Of a stretch of 64,000 nt of DNA, positions 9,330-16,985 are shown piece by piece. Position 1 is the stretch's first letter. Each line of letters opens with the position of its first letter. A model generated the notes under the pieces. The model made no database searches. It was not told the origin of the DNA and saw only the letters and a program-made list of their open reading frames with translations. The DNA is from Corynebacterium senegalense (GTDB lineage: Bacteria > Actinomycetota > Actinomycetes > Mycobacteriales > Mycobacteriaceae), in assembly GCF_900411315.1 (NCBI RefSeq), contig NZ_LS990887.1, forward strand, positions 2,027,940-2,091,939. The letters are read 5' to 3'. The position numbers were made by a program, and so were the translations under genes.

Positions 9330-9332
9330 CAT
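9327..9332 (+). promoter_or_regulatory. -10 hexamer TAGCAT, leaderless-type
   Basis: TAGCAT overlaps the stop codon of the TRIC gene and ends 7 nt before the ATG at 9340. Confidence 0.35.
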
Positions 9333-9339
9333 CGGGCGC

Positions 9340-10158
9340 ATGGACCTTTCCGAGCACCTGGATCCCTGGCCCGCCGACAACGTCTCCGCCGCGATCGTCG
9401 GCCCGGCCGAGGCCACCTACGGCGACGAGGCCCGCGTCTACGAGCTCGCCAGCGTGACCAAGCTCCTCTCGGCCTACGCCATCCTCCTCGCGGTCGAGGA
9501 GGGGGCATTTTCGCTTGACGACGCCCTCGGCCCCGCCACCTCCACCATCCGGCACCTGCTCTCCCACGCCAGCGGCGTTGGCTTCGACACCCGCGAGCCC
9601 CAGAAGGCGGTGGGGGAGCGGCGCATCTACTCCTCCGCCGGATACGAGATCCTCGCGGAGCACCTCGAGGAGTCGACGGGCATCGGGTTCGCCGACTACG
9701 CCCGGGAAGGAATCTTCGCCCCGCTGGGGATGGACAGTGCGGAGATATATGGGTCGGCCGGTCACGGCGGGAGGGCGTCGCTAAGCGATATGCGTGCCTT
9801 CGCCGCCGAGCTCGTCTCCCCGCAGCTGCTGTCGGAGGAGACCCTGCGCGAGGCGATGAGCAACCAGTTCGGCGATCTGCGCGGCGTCGTGCCCGGCTAC
9901 GGCATGCAGAAACCCTGCCCGTGGGGGCTCGGGTTCGAGATCAAGGGCGCCAAGACCCCGCACTGGACCGGCGACACCATGCCGGCCGAGACCGTCGGGC
10001 ACTTCGGTATGGCCGGGACGTATCTGTGGGTCGTGCCCGCCTGGCTGGACCACCCCCGCGCCGGGACCGCGATGGTCGCGCTGACCGACCGCGAGTTCGG
10101 CGAGTGGGCCAAGCCCCTGTGGCAGGAGACGAACACCGCGCTCTTCGACGCCCTCTGA
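9340..10158 (+). CDS. Beta-lactamase-fold serine hydrolase
   Basis: A 272-residue member of the class C beta-lactamase/penicillin-binding-protein-like family. The nucleophile motif S38-V-T-K41 is clear. The second motif, normally Y-x-N, reads Y97-S-S, so the Asn is replaced by Ser, a change common among esterases and peptidases of this fold. A late HFGMAGT segment occupies the third-motif region. There is no signal peptide, so the enzyme appears cytoplasmic, unlike true beta-lactamases. It is shorter than typical family members (350-400 residues). Substrate unknown; an esterase or D-amino-acid-type hydrolase is likelier than antibiotic resistance. Confidence 0.75.
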   Translation: MDLSEHLDPWPADNVSAAIVGPAEATYGDEARVYELASVTKLLSAYAILLAVEEGAFSLDDALGPATSTIRHLLSHASGVGFDTREPQKAVGERRIYSSAGYEILAEHLEESTGIGFADYAREGIFAPLGMDSAEIYGSAGHGGRASLSDMRAFAAELVSPQLLSEETLREAMSNQFGDLRGVVPGYGMQKPCPWGLGFEIKGAKTPHWTGDTMPAETVGHFGMAGTYLWVVPAWLDHPRAGTAMVALTDREFGEWAKPLWQETNTALFDAL

Positions 10159-10180
10159 GCGCGCGGGCCGGTAGTACCCT

Positions 10181-10186
10181 TACCCT
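10181..10186 (+). promoter_or_regulatory. -10 hexamer TACCCT, leaderless-type
   Basis: TACCCT ends 6 nt before the ATG at 10193 with no Shine-Dalgarno sequence. Confidence 0.4.
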
Positions 10187-10192
10187 GAACCC

Positions 10193-11641
10193 ATGACTAC
10201 CATCCCCGCCGCCGGCGAAAGGCTGCCCGCACGCCAGGTGTGGCCGCTCATGCTGGCCCTGCTCACCGCCGTCTTCGCCTTCCAGCTCAACGCCTCGATG
10301 CTCGCGCCCGCGCTGGCCACCATGGAGGTGGAGCTGAACGCCACCACCGCCGAGATCGGCCTGACGCAGACCGCCTTCTTCACCGCGGCCGCCCTGTTCT
10401 CACTGTTCATGCCCCGCTGGGGTGACCTGATCGGGCGCCGCAAGGTGCTGGTGGGGATGATGGTGGTCACCGCCGTCGGCTCCGTCGTCGCCGCGCTCGC
10501 CCCCAACGTCACCGTGCTGTTCATCGGCCGCGTCATCCAGGGCGTGTCGGGCCCGACCGTCGCGCTGACCTCGGTGATGCTGCGCCAGGCGGTGCGTGAG
10601 GAGAAGCAGTTCGCGCTGCTCATCGGCGTGCTCACCTCTATCAACGGCGGCATCGCGGGCATCGACGCCCTCCTCGGCGGATGGCTCACTGCTTCCTTCG
10701 GCTTCCGCTCGGTGTTCTGGTTCATCGGCGCGGTGGCGGCCATCGCCGCCGTGTCCACCCGCTTCGGCCTCGGGGAGACGCGCTCCGAGGACATCCAGCC
10801 GATGGACTGGAAGGGCGTTGTCCCGCTGGTCGTCGCCATCGGCGCTATCCTCACCGCGCTCAACGAGGCCGGCTCCCTCGCCGCGGCCAACTGGTTCATG
10901 GTGGTCATCCTGCTGGTCATCGGCGCGATCGCGCTGGTGACGTTCTGGCGCTTCGAGAACGCCTCCGCGCACCCCCTGGTCTCCACCGACCTGCTCAAGC
11001 AGCGCCGCACCTGGGCCCTGTTGTGCACCACCACGCTGACCATGACCGGCATCTTCGCCATCATGAACGGCCTGGTGCCCAACCTCGCGCAGGACCCGGT
11101 CAACGGTCCGGGCCTGTCCGCAGGCGTGGTGTCCTGGTGGACGCTGACCCCCTACGCCATCGCGGGCCTCATCTTCGGCCCGGTGGCGGGCTTCATCGCG
11201 GGCCGCATCGGCTACAAGATGATGCTGCAGATCGGCATCGCCGGCGCGATCCTCTCCGTCGTCTTCGGCCTGTTCGTGGCGAACAACCCGACCCCGGTGC
11301 TCCTGCTGGTGCTCTCCATCGCGGCGGGCGTGACCTACGCGGGCATCGCCAACATCATGCTCGGCTCGCTCGGCGTGGTGCTGGCGCCGAAGCAGAACCA
11401 GGGCTACCTGCCGGGAATGAACGCCGGCGCCTTCAACCTCGGCGCGGGCATCTCCTTCACCATCATCTTCGCCGCGGCGACCACCTTCGCGGGCTCGGGC
11501 GGCGGCTACCACGCTGGCATGCTCACCGGCGCCGTGCTCCTGTGCGGCGCGCTGGCCACGTCCTTCCTCATCCCGCGGCCTGAGACCATCCCTGACACTA
11601 TCGCGGCCGAGGACGCCGCGGCGAAGAAGGCGGCCGCCTGA
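10193..11641 (+). CDS. MFS transporter, probable nucleoside (uridine) importer
   Basis: A 482-residue major facilitator protein with the cytoplasmic loop signature GDLIGRRKV after the second membrane segment and about 14 hydrophobic segments, as in the DHA2-like layout. Its stop codon overlaps the start of the nucleoside hydrolase gene (TGATG), so the two are translationally coupled. In C. glutamicum an MFS protein (UriT) is encoded next to the nucleoside hydrolase UriH in a uridine-utilisation operon; the same pairing is the reason for the uridine suggestion. The accompanying regulator and ribokinase genes of that operon are not here. Generic MFS membership is certain, the substrate inferred. 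Confidence 0.82.
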   Translation: MTTIPAAGERLPARQVWPLMLALLTAVFAFQLNASMLAPALATMEVELNATTAEIGLTQTAFFTAAALFSLFMPRWGDLIGRRKVLVGMMVVTAVGSVVAALAPNVTVLFIGRVIQGVSGPTVALTSVMLRQAVREEKQFALLIGVLTSINGGIAGIDALLGGWLTASFGFRSVFWFIGAVAAIAAVSTRFGLGETRSEDIQPMDWKGVVPLVVAIGAILTALNEAGSLAAANWFMVVILLVIGAIALVTFWRFENASAHPLVSTDLLKQRRTWALLCTTTLTMTGIFAIMNGLVPNLAQDPVNGPGLSAGVVSWWTLTPYAIAGLIFGPVAGFIAGRIGYKMMLQIGIAGAILSVVFGLFVANNPTPVLLLVLSIAAGVTYAGIANIMLGSLGVVLAPKQNQGYLPGMNAGAFNLGAGISFTIIFAAATTFAGSGGGYHAGMLTGAVLLCGALATSFLIPRPETIPDTIAAEDAAAKKAAA

Positions 11642-12579
11642 TGCGCTCGATCATCCTCGACTGCGACCCCGGCCACGACGACGCCGTCGCCATCCTGCTC
11701 GCGGCGGGCAACCCGTCGATCGACCTGCTCGGCATCACCACCGTCGGCGGCAACCACACCCTGGACAAGGTCACGCACAACGCCCGCCAGGTGCTCGCTA
11801 TTGCAGGGCTTGACGACGTCCCCCTGCGCGCCGGGGCAACCCGCCCGCTGCTGCGGCCGGTGGAGACCGCGGAGGGCATCCACGGAGACAGCGGCATGGA
11901 GGTCCACGGCTACGAGCTGTCGGAACCGGCGGCGCCTGTGGCCGAGGGCCACGCGGTGCAGTGGATCATCGACACGATCATGGCCCGCGAGCCGGGCACG
12001 GTGACGCTCGTGCCCACCGGGCCGCTGACCAACATCGCCCTGGCTGCGCGCCTCGAGCCGCGCATCGTCGGGCGCGTGCGCGAGGTCGTGCTCATGGGCG
12101 GGGCCTTCGGCACCGGCAACTGGACGGCGTCGGCGGAGTTCAACATCGCCGCGGACCCGGAGGCGGCGCAGATCGTCTTCCGCGAGGACTGGCCGGTGAC
12201 CATGGTCGGCCTCGACCTGACGCACCAGGCGCTGGCCACGCCCGAGGTGGAGGCGCGCTTCGCCTCGCTGGGCACGGATGTCGGCGACTTCGTGGTGGCG
12301 CTGTTCGGCGCGTTCCGCACCAACTACCGCGACGCCCAGGGCTTCGTCGACCCGCCGGTGCACGACCCGTGCGCCGTGGCGTACCTCATCGACCCCGATG
12401 TGGTGGAGACGGTGCGGGTGCCCGTGGACGTCGAAACGCGCGGCGAGCTGACCGCCGGGCGAACCGTCGCCGACTTCCGCGCCCCGGCACCCGCCGACTG
12501 CCGCACCCAGGTGGCCACGCAGCTGGACGCGCCGCGCTTCTGGGACTTGGTCGTCGACGCGGCCCGCGCGTTGGGGTAG
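11641..12579 (+). CDS. Inosine/uridine-preferring nucleoside hydrolase
   Basis: This 312-residue enzyme hydrolyses ribonucleosides to base plus ribose. The Ca2+-binding family signature D7-C-D-P-G-H-D13-D14 is at the N terminus, GNWTASAEFNIAADPEA matches the substrate-pocket region, and HDPCAVAYLIDP is the conserved late motif. The ATG overlaps the MFS stop codon. Together the pair would import a nucleoside and release ribose and base for salvage or carbon use, comparable to uriT-uriH of C. glutamicum. No ribokinase lies in the window. Confidence 0.9.
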   Translation: MRSIILDCDPGHDDAVAILLAAGNPSIDLLGITTVGGNHTLDKVTHNARQVLAIAGLDDVPLRAGATRPLLRPVETAEGIHGDSGMEVHGYELSEPAAPVAEGHAVQWIIDTIMAREPGTVTLVPTGPLTNIALAARLEPRIVGRVREVVLMGGAFGTGNWTASAEFNIAADPEAAQIVFREDWPVTMVGLDLTHQALATPEVEARFASLGTDVGDFVVALFGAFRTNYRDAQGFVDPPVHDPCAVAYLIDPDVVETVRVPVDVETRGELTAGRTVADFRAPAPADCRTQVATQLDAPRFWDLVVDAARALG

Positions 12580-12593
12580 GCGCCGCGGCTGAG

Positions 12594-12599
12594 TAGCCT
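12594..12599 (+). promoter_or_regulatory. -10 hexamer TAGCCT, leaderless-type
   Basis: TAGCCT ends 8 nt before the ATG at 12608; no Shine-Dalgarno sequence is present. Confidence 0.35.
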
Positions 12600-12607
12600 A
12601 GGGCCCT

Positions 12608-13525
12608 ATGCTCCCCCTGCTCGCGGCCGTGTGCGCCGGCTTCATCATCCCCATCCAGTCGGCGGCGAACTCGCGCCTGCGCCTGAGTGTGGGAGGAAAG
12701 CCGGTCGTCTCGGCGCTGATCTCGTTTACCGTCGCGCTCGCGGCGAGCGTGGCGGTGACGGCGGCGCTGCGCGGCAACCCCGTCCCCGATGTGGCTGCCG
12801 CTGCCGGCACCGGCTGGTGGGTCTGGCTCGGCGGGGTGATGGGGGTGTGCTTTATCGTGGGCAACATCCTGCTCTTCCCGCGGATCGGCGCGGTGCAGAC
12901 GATGGTGCTGCCCATCCTGGGTCAGCTGGTGATGGGCATGCTTGTGGACAGGTTCGGCCTGTTCGGCGCGCCCGTGCACAGCGTGGGCCCGGGACGCGTG
13001 CTCGGCGCGCTGGTCGTCCTGGCCGGGATCGCGCTGGTGCTCAACCTGGGGCGCAACACCCCCACCGCGCACACTGCGGGGCCTGCGGCGTGGGCGTGGC
13101 GCGCGGTCGGCGTGGCCATCGGCATGGGCTCCGCCCTGCAGACCACTGTCAACGGCGTGCTGGGGACGATGGTGGGCTCCTCCCTCCACGCCGCGGAGGT
13201 CAACCTCTTCGTGGGGGCCGTGCTCCTGCTGCTCATCGCAGTGTCCACGAGCCCGCGCCAGCTCGCGCGCCGTCCGACCCCCGGGCCGTGGTGGATGTGG
13301 CTGGGAGGCTTCGTCGGCGCGACCTTCGTCATCGCCGGGGCGACGCTCGCCCCGGTCCTCGGCACCGCCACCACGGTCATCGGCCTCAACGCCGGCACGA
13401 TCCTGGGCGGGCAGGTCATGGAGTCCGTGGGCGCGTTCGGGGCGCACAAGCGCCCGCTTGACGCGCGGCGGGTGGCTGGGCTGGCGCTCGTGTTCGTGGG
13501 CGTGCTGATGGTGCGGCTGCTCTAG
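12608..13525 (+). CDS. DMT-superfamily transporter, YdcZ (DUF606) type
   Basis: A 305-residue integral membrane protein with about ten hydrophobic segments arranged as two related halves. Each half carries the YdcZ-type pattern in which Gly-Gly/Trp-rich stretches (WWVWLGGVMGV, WWMWLGGFVGA) precede a membrane helix. The two-domain fusion is the long form of this family; many bacteria encode the halves as a pair of about 150 residues. Substrate is unknown. It starts 28 nt after the nucleoside hydrolase but has its own leaderless-type promoter. It is the last high-G+C gene before the GIY-YIG gene. Confidence 0.82.
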   Translation: MLPLLAAVCAGFIIPIQSAANSRLRLSVGGKPVVSALISFTVALAASVAVTAALRGNPVPDVAAAAGTGWWVWLGGVMGVCFIVGNILLFPRIGAVQTMVLPILGQLVMGMLVDRFGLFGAPVHSVGPGRVLGALVVLAGIALVLNLGRNTPTAHTAGPAAWAWRAVGVAIGMGSALQTTVNGVLGTMVGSSLHAAEVNLFVGAVLLLLIAVSTSPRQLARRPTPGPWWMWLGGFVGATFVIAGATLAPVLGTATTVIGLNAGTILGGQVMESVGAFGAHKRPLDARRVAGLALVFVGVLMVRLL

Positions 13526-13593
13526 TCCCCCTTTCTTTCGAACGGGTGAGCGATTTCCTTCAAAGTTGTGCCCTTCATGTCTTGTTGGGCTGC

Positions 13594-13599
13594 TATAAA
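13594..13599 (+). promoter_or_regulatory. Extended -10 promoter for the GIY-YIG gene
   Basis: TGCTATAAAT gives an extended -10 (TG-n-TATAAA). It lies about 40 nt before the start at 13641, leaving a leader with an AAAGGA ribosome binding site. The layout differs from the leaderless promoters of neighbouring core genes. Confidence 0.45.
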
Positions 13600-13640
13600 T
13601 TTCCTCAAGGTGTTCCGCTAACACACTCGAAAGGATTCGC

Positions 13641-14663
13641 ATGAATAGCAAGCTAGATATCGATGCTGACGACAGCCGCAGCTACTACGTGTATCTCCTG
13701 ATGAAGGAGCCGGTCACGGAGCCGTTCAAGTTGGAAAACGTGATCTATGTGGGAAAGGGTAAGCACAACCGGTGGATGCATCATTTTGAAGCGACCGTGA
13801 AAAAGGAGGCGAGTCACCAGACGCTGAGCGGGAAAGAAGAGGCTCTACGTGATGTCATGGCTCGACATGGCGGAGATAAGGATGTCGAGAACTTTGCCTA
13901 CTTTGTTCAATGGGGTCTCGATGAGACTTCGGCGTTTCGTCTAGAAGCACTTCTGATCAAAATGCTGACAAAGCAGCCTGGTGTTGAACTCCAAAACGCT
14001 GCTGCAGGTCACCACCAGGGTGAGGTCTTCTTGCCGGTCGGCGAGGCCCGTCGCTACTTCGGTCGTGAGGATTTGGTGGTGGAACGGGTCGCCGCCGGGG
14101 AGCTGGGTTCGTTCCTTCCGGGCTCTTCCAGGGGTGAAGACGTCCTCTGCATCCTGGTGAAAGGATCTAGCAGTGATCTTGGCGCGATCGAGCGCGAAGT
14201 TGCCCTGGATATACCTCCGCAAGTCGAGGGTGCTGTCCCTGTCGAGACCGTTCCGGAAGAGGATGCATACCGGAGAGGGTGGGACCCCACCGAACCTTGG
14301 ACTCTCGAAGAAGCAAGCGAGAGAGCGCGGAGGTACTGGCCGATCTCTCCTGAGAACGTTCAGGTGCTGCGGGCAATCGCGGACGACGGCCGCCTCCAAC
14401 TGGCGATGCTGGTTGAGGACCCTCAGCACCGGAAGTCGGTTGTGCGTTATACATGGGAAGTGGAGCCTGGAGGAGAGTGGTTCGAATATTGGTATCTGAC
14501 TGACGTTGAGGGATACCGAAAGAGTGGCCGGTACGGGGTTCCCCTGGGGCATGCCTTTGACGAAAGTGAAGATCATTGGCTCGGAAAGTCGCCTGTCAGA
14601 GACGACGGGGTCCAGGCTCTGGCTGGACTCACCGGGGGGATTGGTTACGCGGTAGTTGAATAG
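13641..14663 (+). CDS. LEM-3-like GIY-YIG endonuclease family protein
   Basis: This 340-residue protein begins with a GIY-YIG nuclease domain of the LEM-3/COG3680 type: YYVYLL (about 15-20), IYVGKGKHNR (about 34-43), a His pair (MHHF) and a helix with the candidate catalytic Glu in FRLEALLIK (about 100-108). The remaining about 220 residues form an unassigned C-terminal region rich in Trp, Glu and Arg, with blocks such as RRGWDPTEPWTLEEA and WEVEPGGEWFEYWYL. The gene has lower G+C than its neighbours, its own promoter and no partner gene, so it looks recently acquired. Related proteins are annotated as hypothetical nucleases; a role in defence or DNA processing is a guess. Confidence 0.7.
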   Translation: MNSKLDIDADDSRSYYVYLLMKEPVTEPFKLENVIYVGKGKHNRWMHHFEATVKKEASHQTLSGKEEALRDVMARHGGDKDVENFAYFVQWGLDETSAFRLEALLIKMLTKQPGVELQNAAAGHHQGEVFLPVGEARRYFGREDLVVERVAAGELGSFLPGSSRGEDVLCILVKGSSSDLGAIEREVALDIPPQVEGAVPVETVPEEDAYRRGWDPTEPWTLEEASERARRYWPISPENVQVLRAIADDGRLQLAMLVEDPQHRKSVVRYTWEVEPGGEWFEYWYLTDVEGYRKSGRYGVPLGHAFDESEDHWLGKSPVRDDGVQALAGLTGGIGYAVVE

Positions 14664-14750
14664 TGTGAAACCCGAGGATCTAGGCGGGTAAACCTCAACT
14701 CCAGCTTGAGTAAATAGGGGTGTCAAGCAGGGCTTTAGGGTTGTCGCTGC

Positions 14751-14781
14751 GACTCGCGTGAAGCATGATCGTCTGCGAGTC
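14751..14781. repeat. Inverted repeat GACTCGC/GCGAGTC
   Basis: Seven-base arms separated by 17 bases lie in the gap behind the GIY-YIG gene. No T-run follows, so a terminator is doubtful; it could be an operator or a remnant of the insertion boundary. The rest of 14664-14920 shows nothing else recognisable apart from the ribosome binding site of the next gene. Confidence 0.3.
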
Positions 14782-14920
14782 ACGTAGAGCTCACTGAGGC
14801 CGTTGGGGAAGACGAACCTCGTCTCGCACCGCGCTCCCTCGACCCGCCCGGCTAGTCACCGGCGCGGCGCAGGGGGAGGGAAGCGGTGCGCCGAATACTC
14901 CGCTACAGGAAGGTCCCCGC

Positions 14921-15265
14921 ATGACAACGACCCTGGCCGCCCCCGTCTCCTGGCGCGCCGCGTGCGCCGCCCCCGTCACGGCTGTGTTCAGCGTGGAGGG
15001 GATGCCGGCGGGCGCGCGGTGGGACGTCGAGAAGCTTCTGTGCTCCCTGCCCGCGGCACCCATCGTGGATCCGCTTCTCGACGACTTCGACACCGCCTGG
15101 TTCACCCGCTGGCAGCGCACCCCCGAGGGCTACTCCTGCCGCGAGATCCTCCACGCGCCGCAGACGGATCTGAGCGAGTTCGAGCGCGCGCTGAACGTAT
15201 TAGCAGGTGAGCATGGGTTCGTGGCGAGCGTCGAAATGCGCTCCTACAATGGTCGGCATGTCTGA
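14921..15265 (+). CDS. Small hypothetical protein
   Basis: A 114-residue cytoplasmic protein with core-like codon use and AGGAAGG about 8 nt before the ATG. It is rich in Ala, Trp and Cys (SWRAACAAP, FDTAWFTRWQRT), without signal peptide or membrane segment, and I cannot assign a family. Its last 8 bases overlap the start of the aldehyde dehydrogenase gene, so the two are probably co-transcribed and translationally coupled. Two GTCGNNAAGC words occur within it, one on each strand (15026 and 15073). Confidence 0.55.
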   Translation: MTTTLAAPVSWRAACAAPVTAVFSVEGMPAGARWDVEKLLCSLPAAPIVDPLLDDFDTAWFTRWQRTPEGYSCREILHAPQTDLSEFERALNVLAGEHGFVASVEMRSYNGRHV

Positions 15266-16631
15266 TCCTTACCGCGTACAAAACCCCGTAAACAACCAGG
15301 TCATCGAGACGTTCGACTTCATCTCCGACGAGGAGCTGGAAAAGGCCCTCGCCGCCGCCGACGACGCGTTCCGCCAGTGGCGCACCGCCAGCTACGAGGA
15401 CCGTGCCACCGTGCTGCGCAAGGTCGCCTCGCTTTTCGACGCCAAGCGCGACCAGCTGGCCGCAATCATCACCGAGGAGATGGGCAAGCCGCTCGACCAG
15501 GGCCAGGCGGAGCTGGATGACGTGGTGGACATCTTCACCTACTACGCCGACCACGGCGCCGAGCTGGGCGCCGACGAACCCCTCGAGCACGAGGGCGGAC
15601 GGGCCGTGCTGCGCCGCGTGCCGCTGGGCGTGATCGTGGGCGTCATGCCGTGGAACTTCCCCTACTACCAGGTCGCCCGCTTCGCCGCGCCCGCGATCAT
15701 GGCGGGCAACACCGTGATGGTCAAGCACGCAGAGATTTGCCCGCGCTCCTCCCAGGCGATCCAGGAGATCTTCGCCGAGGCCGGCGCCCCGGACGGTGTG
15801 TTCACCAACATTTACGCCACCCACGACCAGGTCGCCTCGCTGATCGCCGACAAGCGCGTGCAGGGCGTGTCCCTGACCGGCTCCGAGCGGGCCGGCCGGG
15901 CCATCGCCAGCGCCGCGGGCCAGAACCTGAAGAAGGCCGTGCTTGAGCTCGGCGGCACCGACGCCTACGTCGTGCTCGACGCCGAGGACATCGACGCCGC
16001 CGCGAAGACGGCCTGGAAGAAGCGCATCTCCAACACCGGCCAGGCCTGCACCTCCAACAAGCGCATCATCGTCATGGAGGACATCTACGACGACTTCGTC
16101 GCCGCCATGGTCCGCATCGCGGAAGGGTTCACGCAGGGCGACCCGGCGAACCCCGGCAAGGGGGAGTACTACCCGCTGTCGTCGCGCGACGCCGCCGAGA
16201 AGCTCGTCCAGCAGGTTAAGCTCGCCGTCGACGCCGGAGCCACCCTCCACACCGGCGGCGAGCTCACCGGCGAGGGCGCCTACTTCACCCCCGCCGTCAT
16301 CACCGGCATCCCCGTCGGCTCGGACTCCTACTACGAGGAGTTCTTCGGCCCCGTCGCCGAGATCTACAAGGTCAGCTCCGACGAGGAGGCCATCGAACTG
16401 GCCAACGACTCCAACCACGGCCTCGGTGGCGCCGTGTTCTCCTCCGACATCCCCCGCGCCGAGCGTGTGGCCAGCCGCATCGAGACCGGCATGATCCACG
16501 TCAACATCCCCCAGGCCGGGGGCGCGGAGCTGCCCTTCGGCGGCGTTAAAAACTCCGGCTTCGGCCGCGAGCTCGGCCCGCTGGGCATGGACGAGTTCGT
16601 GAACAAGCAGCGCTACTACGTGGCGGAGTAG
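15258..16631 (+). CDS. NAD(P)-dependent succinate-semialdehyde dehydrogenase family
   Basis: A 457-residue aldehyde dehydrogenase. The general-base Glu lies in LELGG (E230), the nucleophile in NTGQAC (C264), and MPWNFPYYQ plus GSERAGRAI mark the cofactor site. Length and the short N terminus match the succinate-semialdehyde dehydrogenases of the GabD/YneI group, which oxidise the aldehyde from GABA breakdown to succinate. The start MSDPYRV at 15258 is preferred over the upstream in-frame ATG because it matches the usual family N terminus. No GABA aminotransferase is adjacent, so another aldehyde substrate is possible. Confidence 0.85.
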   Translation: MSDPYRVQNPVNNQVIETFDFISDEELEKALAAADDAFRQWRTASYEDRATVLRKVASLFDAKRDQLAAIITEEMGKPLDQGQAELDDVVDIFTYYADHGAELGADEPLEHEGGRAVLRRVPLGVIVGVMPWNFPYYQVARFAAPAIMAGNTVMVKHAEICPRSSQAIQEIFAEAGAPDGVFTNIYATHDQVASLIADKRVQGVSLTGSERAGRAIASAAGQNLKKAVLELGGTDAYVVLDAEDIDAAAKTAWKKRISNTGQACTSNKRIIVMEDIYDDFVAAMVRIAEGFTQGDPANPGKGEYYPLSSRDAAEKLVQQVKLAVDAGATLHTGGELTGEGAYFTPAVITGIPVGSDSYYEEFFGPVAEIYKVSSDEEAIELANDSNHGLGGAVFSSDIPRAERVASRIETGMIHVNIPQAGGAELPFGGVKNSGFGRELGPLGMDEFVNKQRYYVAE

Positions 16632-16635
16632 CGCT

Positions 16636-16926
16636 GTGCTGCCGGGCGACACCAACCCGCTGCTGGCCGCCGCGCTGCTCTGCTTTCCTGGTGTGATCGC
16701 GGGATGCGTCGTCTACGCAGCCGCGAGCGCAGGGGGGACGGTGGTGCGGCGCACAGTGTCACCCGGGGCCAAACTGGTGCTCTGCATTGCGGTGGCGCTG
16801 GTCTTTCTCCTCTTCGCCCGCGTGCGCGACGGCGGCGTCCACCCCATCCTCCTCTTTGTCGCACTGGGGTGCGTCCTGGCGGGCGGCGCTCTGGCGACCG
16901 CCGAGGGGCGGATTCGCGGGCGCTGA
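16636..16926 (+). CDS. Small hypothetical membrane protein
   Basis: A 96-residue protein with three hydrophobic segments (about residues 8-28, 44-60 and 68-86) and short basic loops, ending GRIRGR. It begins with GTG 4 nt after the stop of the aldehyde dehydrogenase gene, so it is probably expressed from the same transcript. No family is recognised. The hydrophobic pattern and core-like composition support a real gene; the exact start is uncertain because no strong binding site is visible. Confidence 0.5.
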   Translation: MLPGDTNPLLAAALLCFPGVIAGCVVYAAASAGGTVVRRTVSPGAKLVLCIAVALVFLLFARVRDGGVHPILLFVALGCVLAGGALATAEGRIRGR

Positions 16927-16985
16927 GGCCGCACGGTTTTCCCAAAACGCCCGGAACGGCGCGGCCGATGTGGAATCATGCAGAT

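Noticed and set aside
9340-10158. Antibiotic-resistance beta-lactamase
   Set aside because: SxxK is present but there is no signal peptide and the Y-x-N motif is altered, so a general serine hydrolase is the supportable call.
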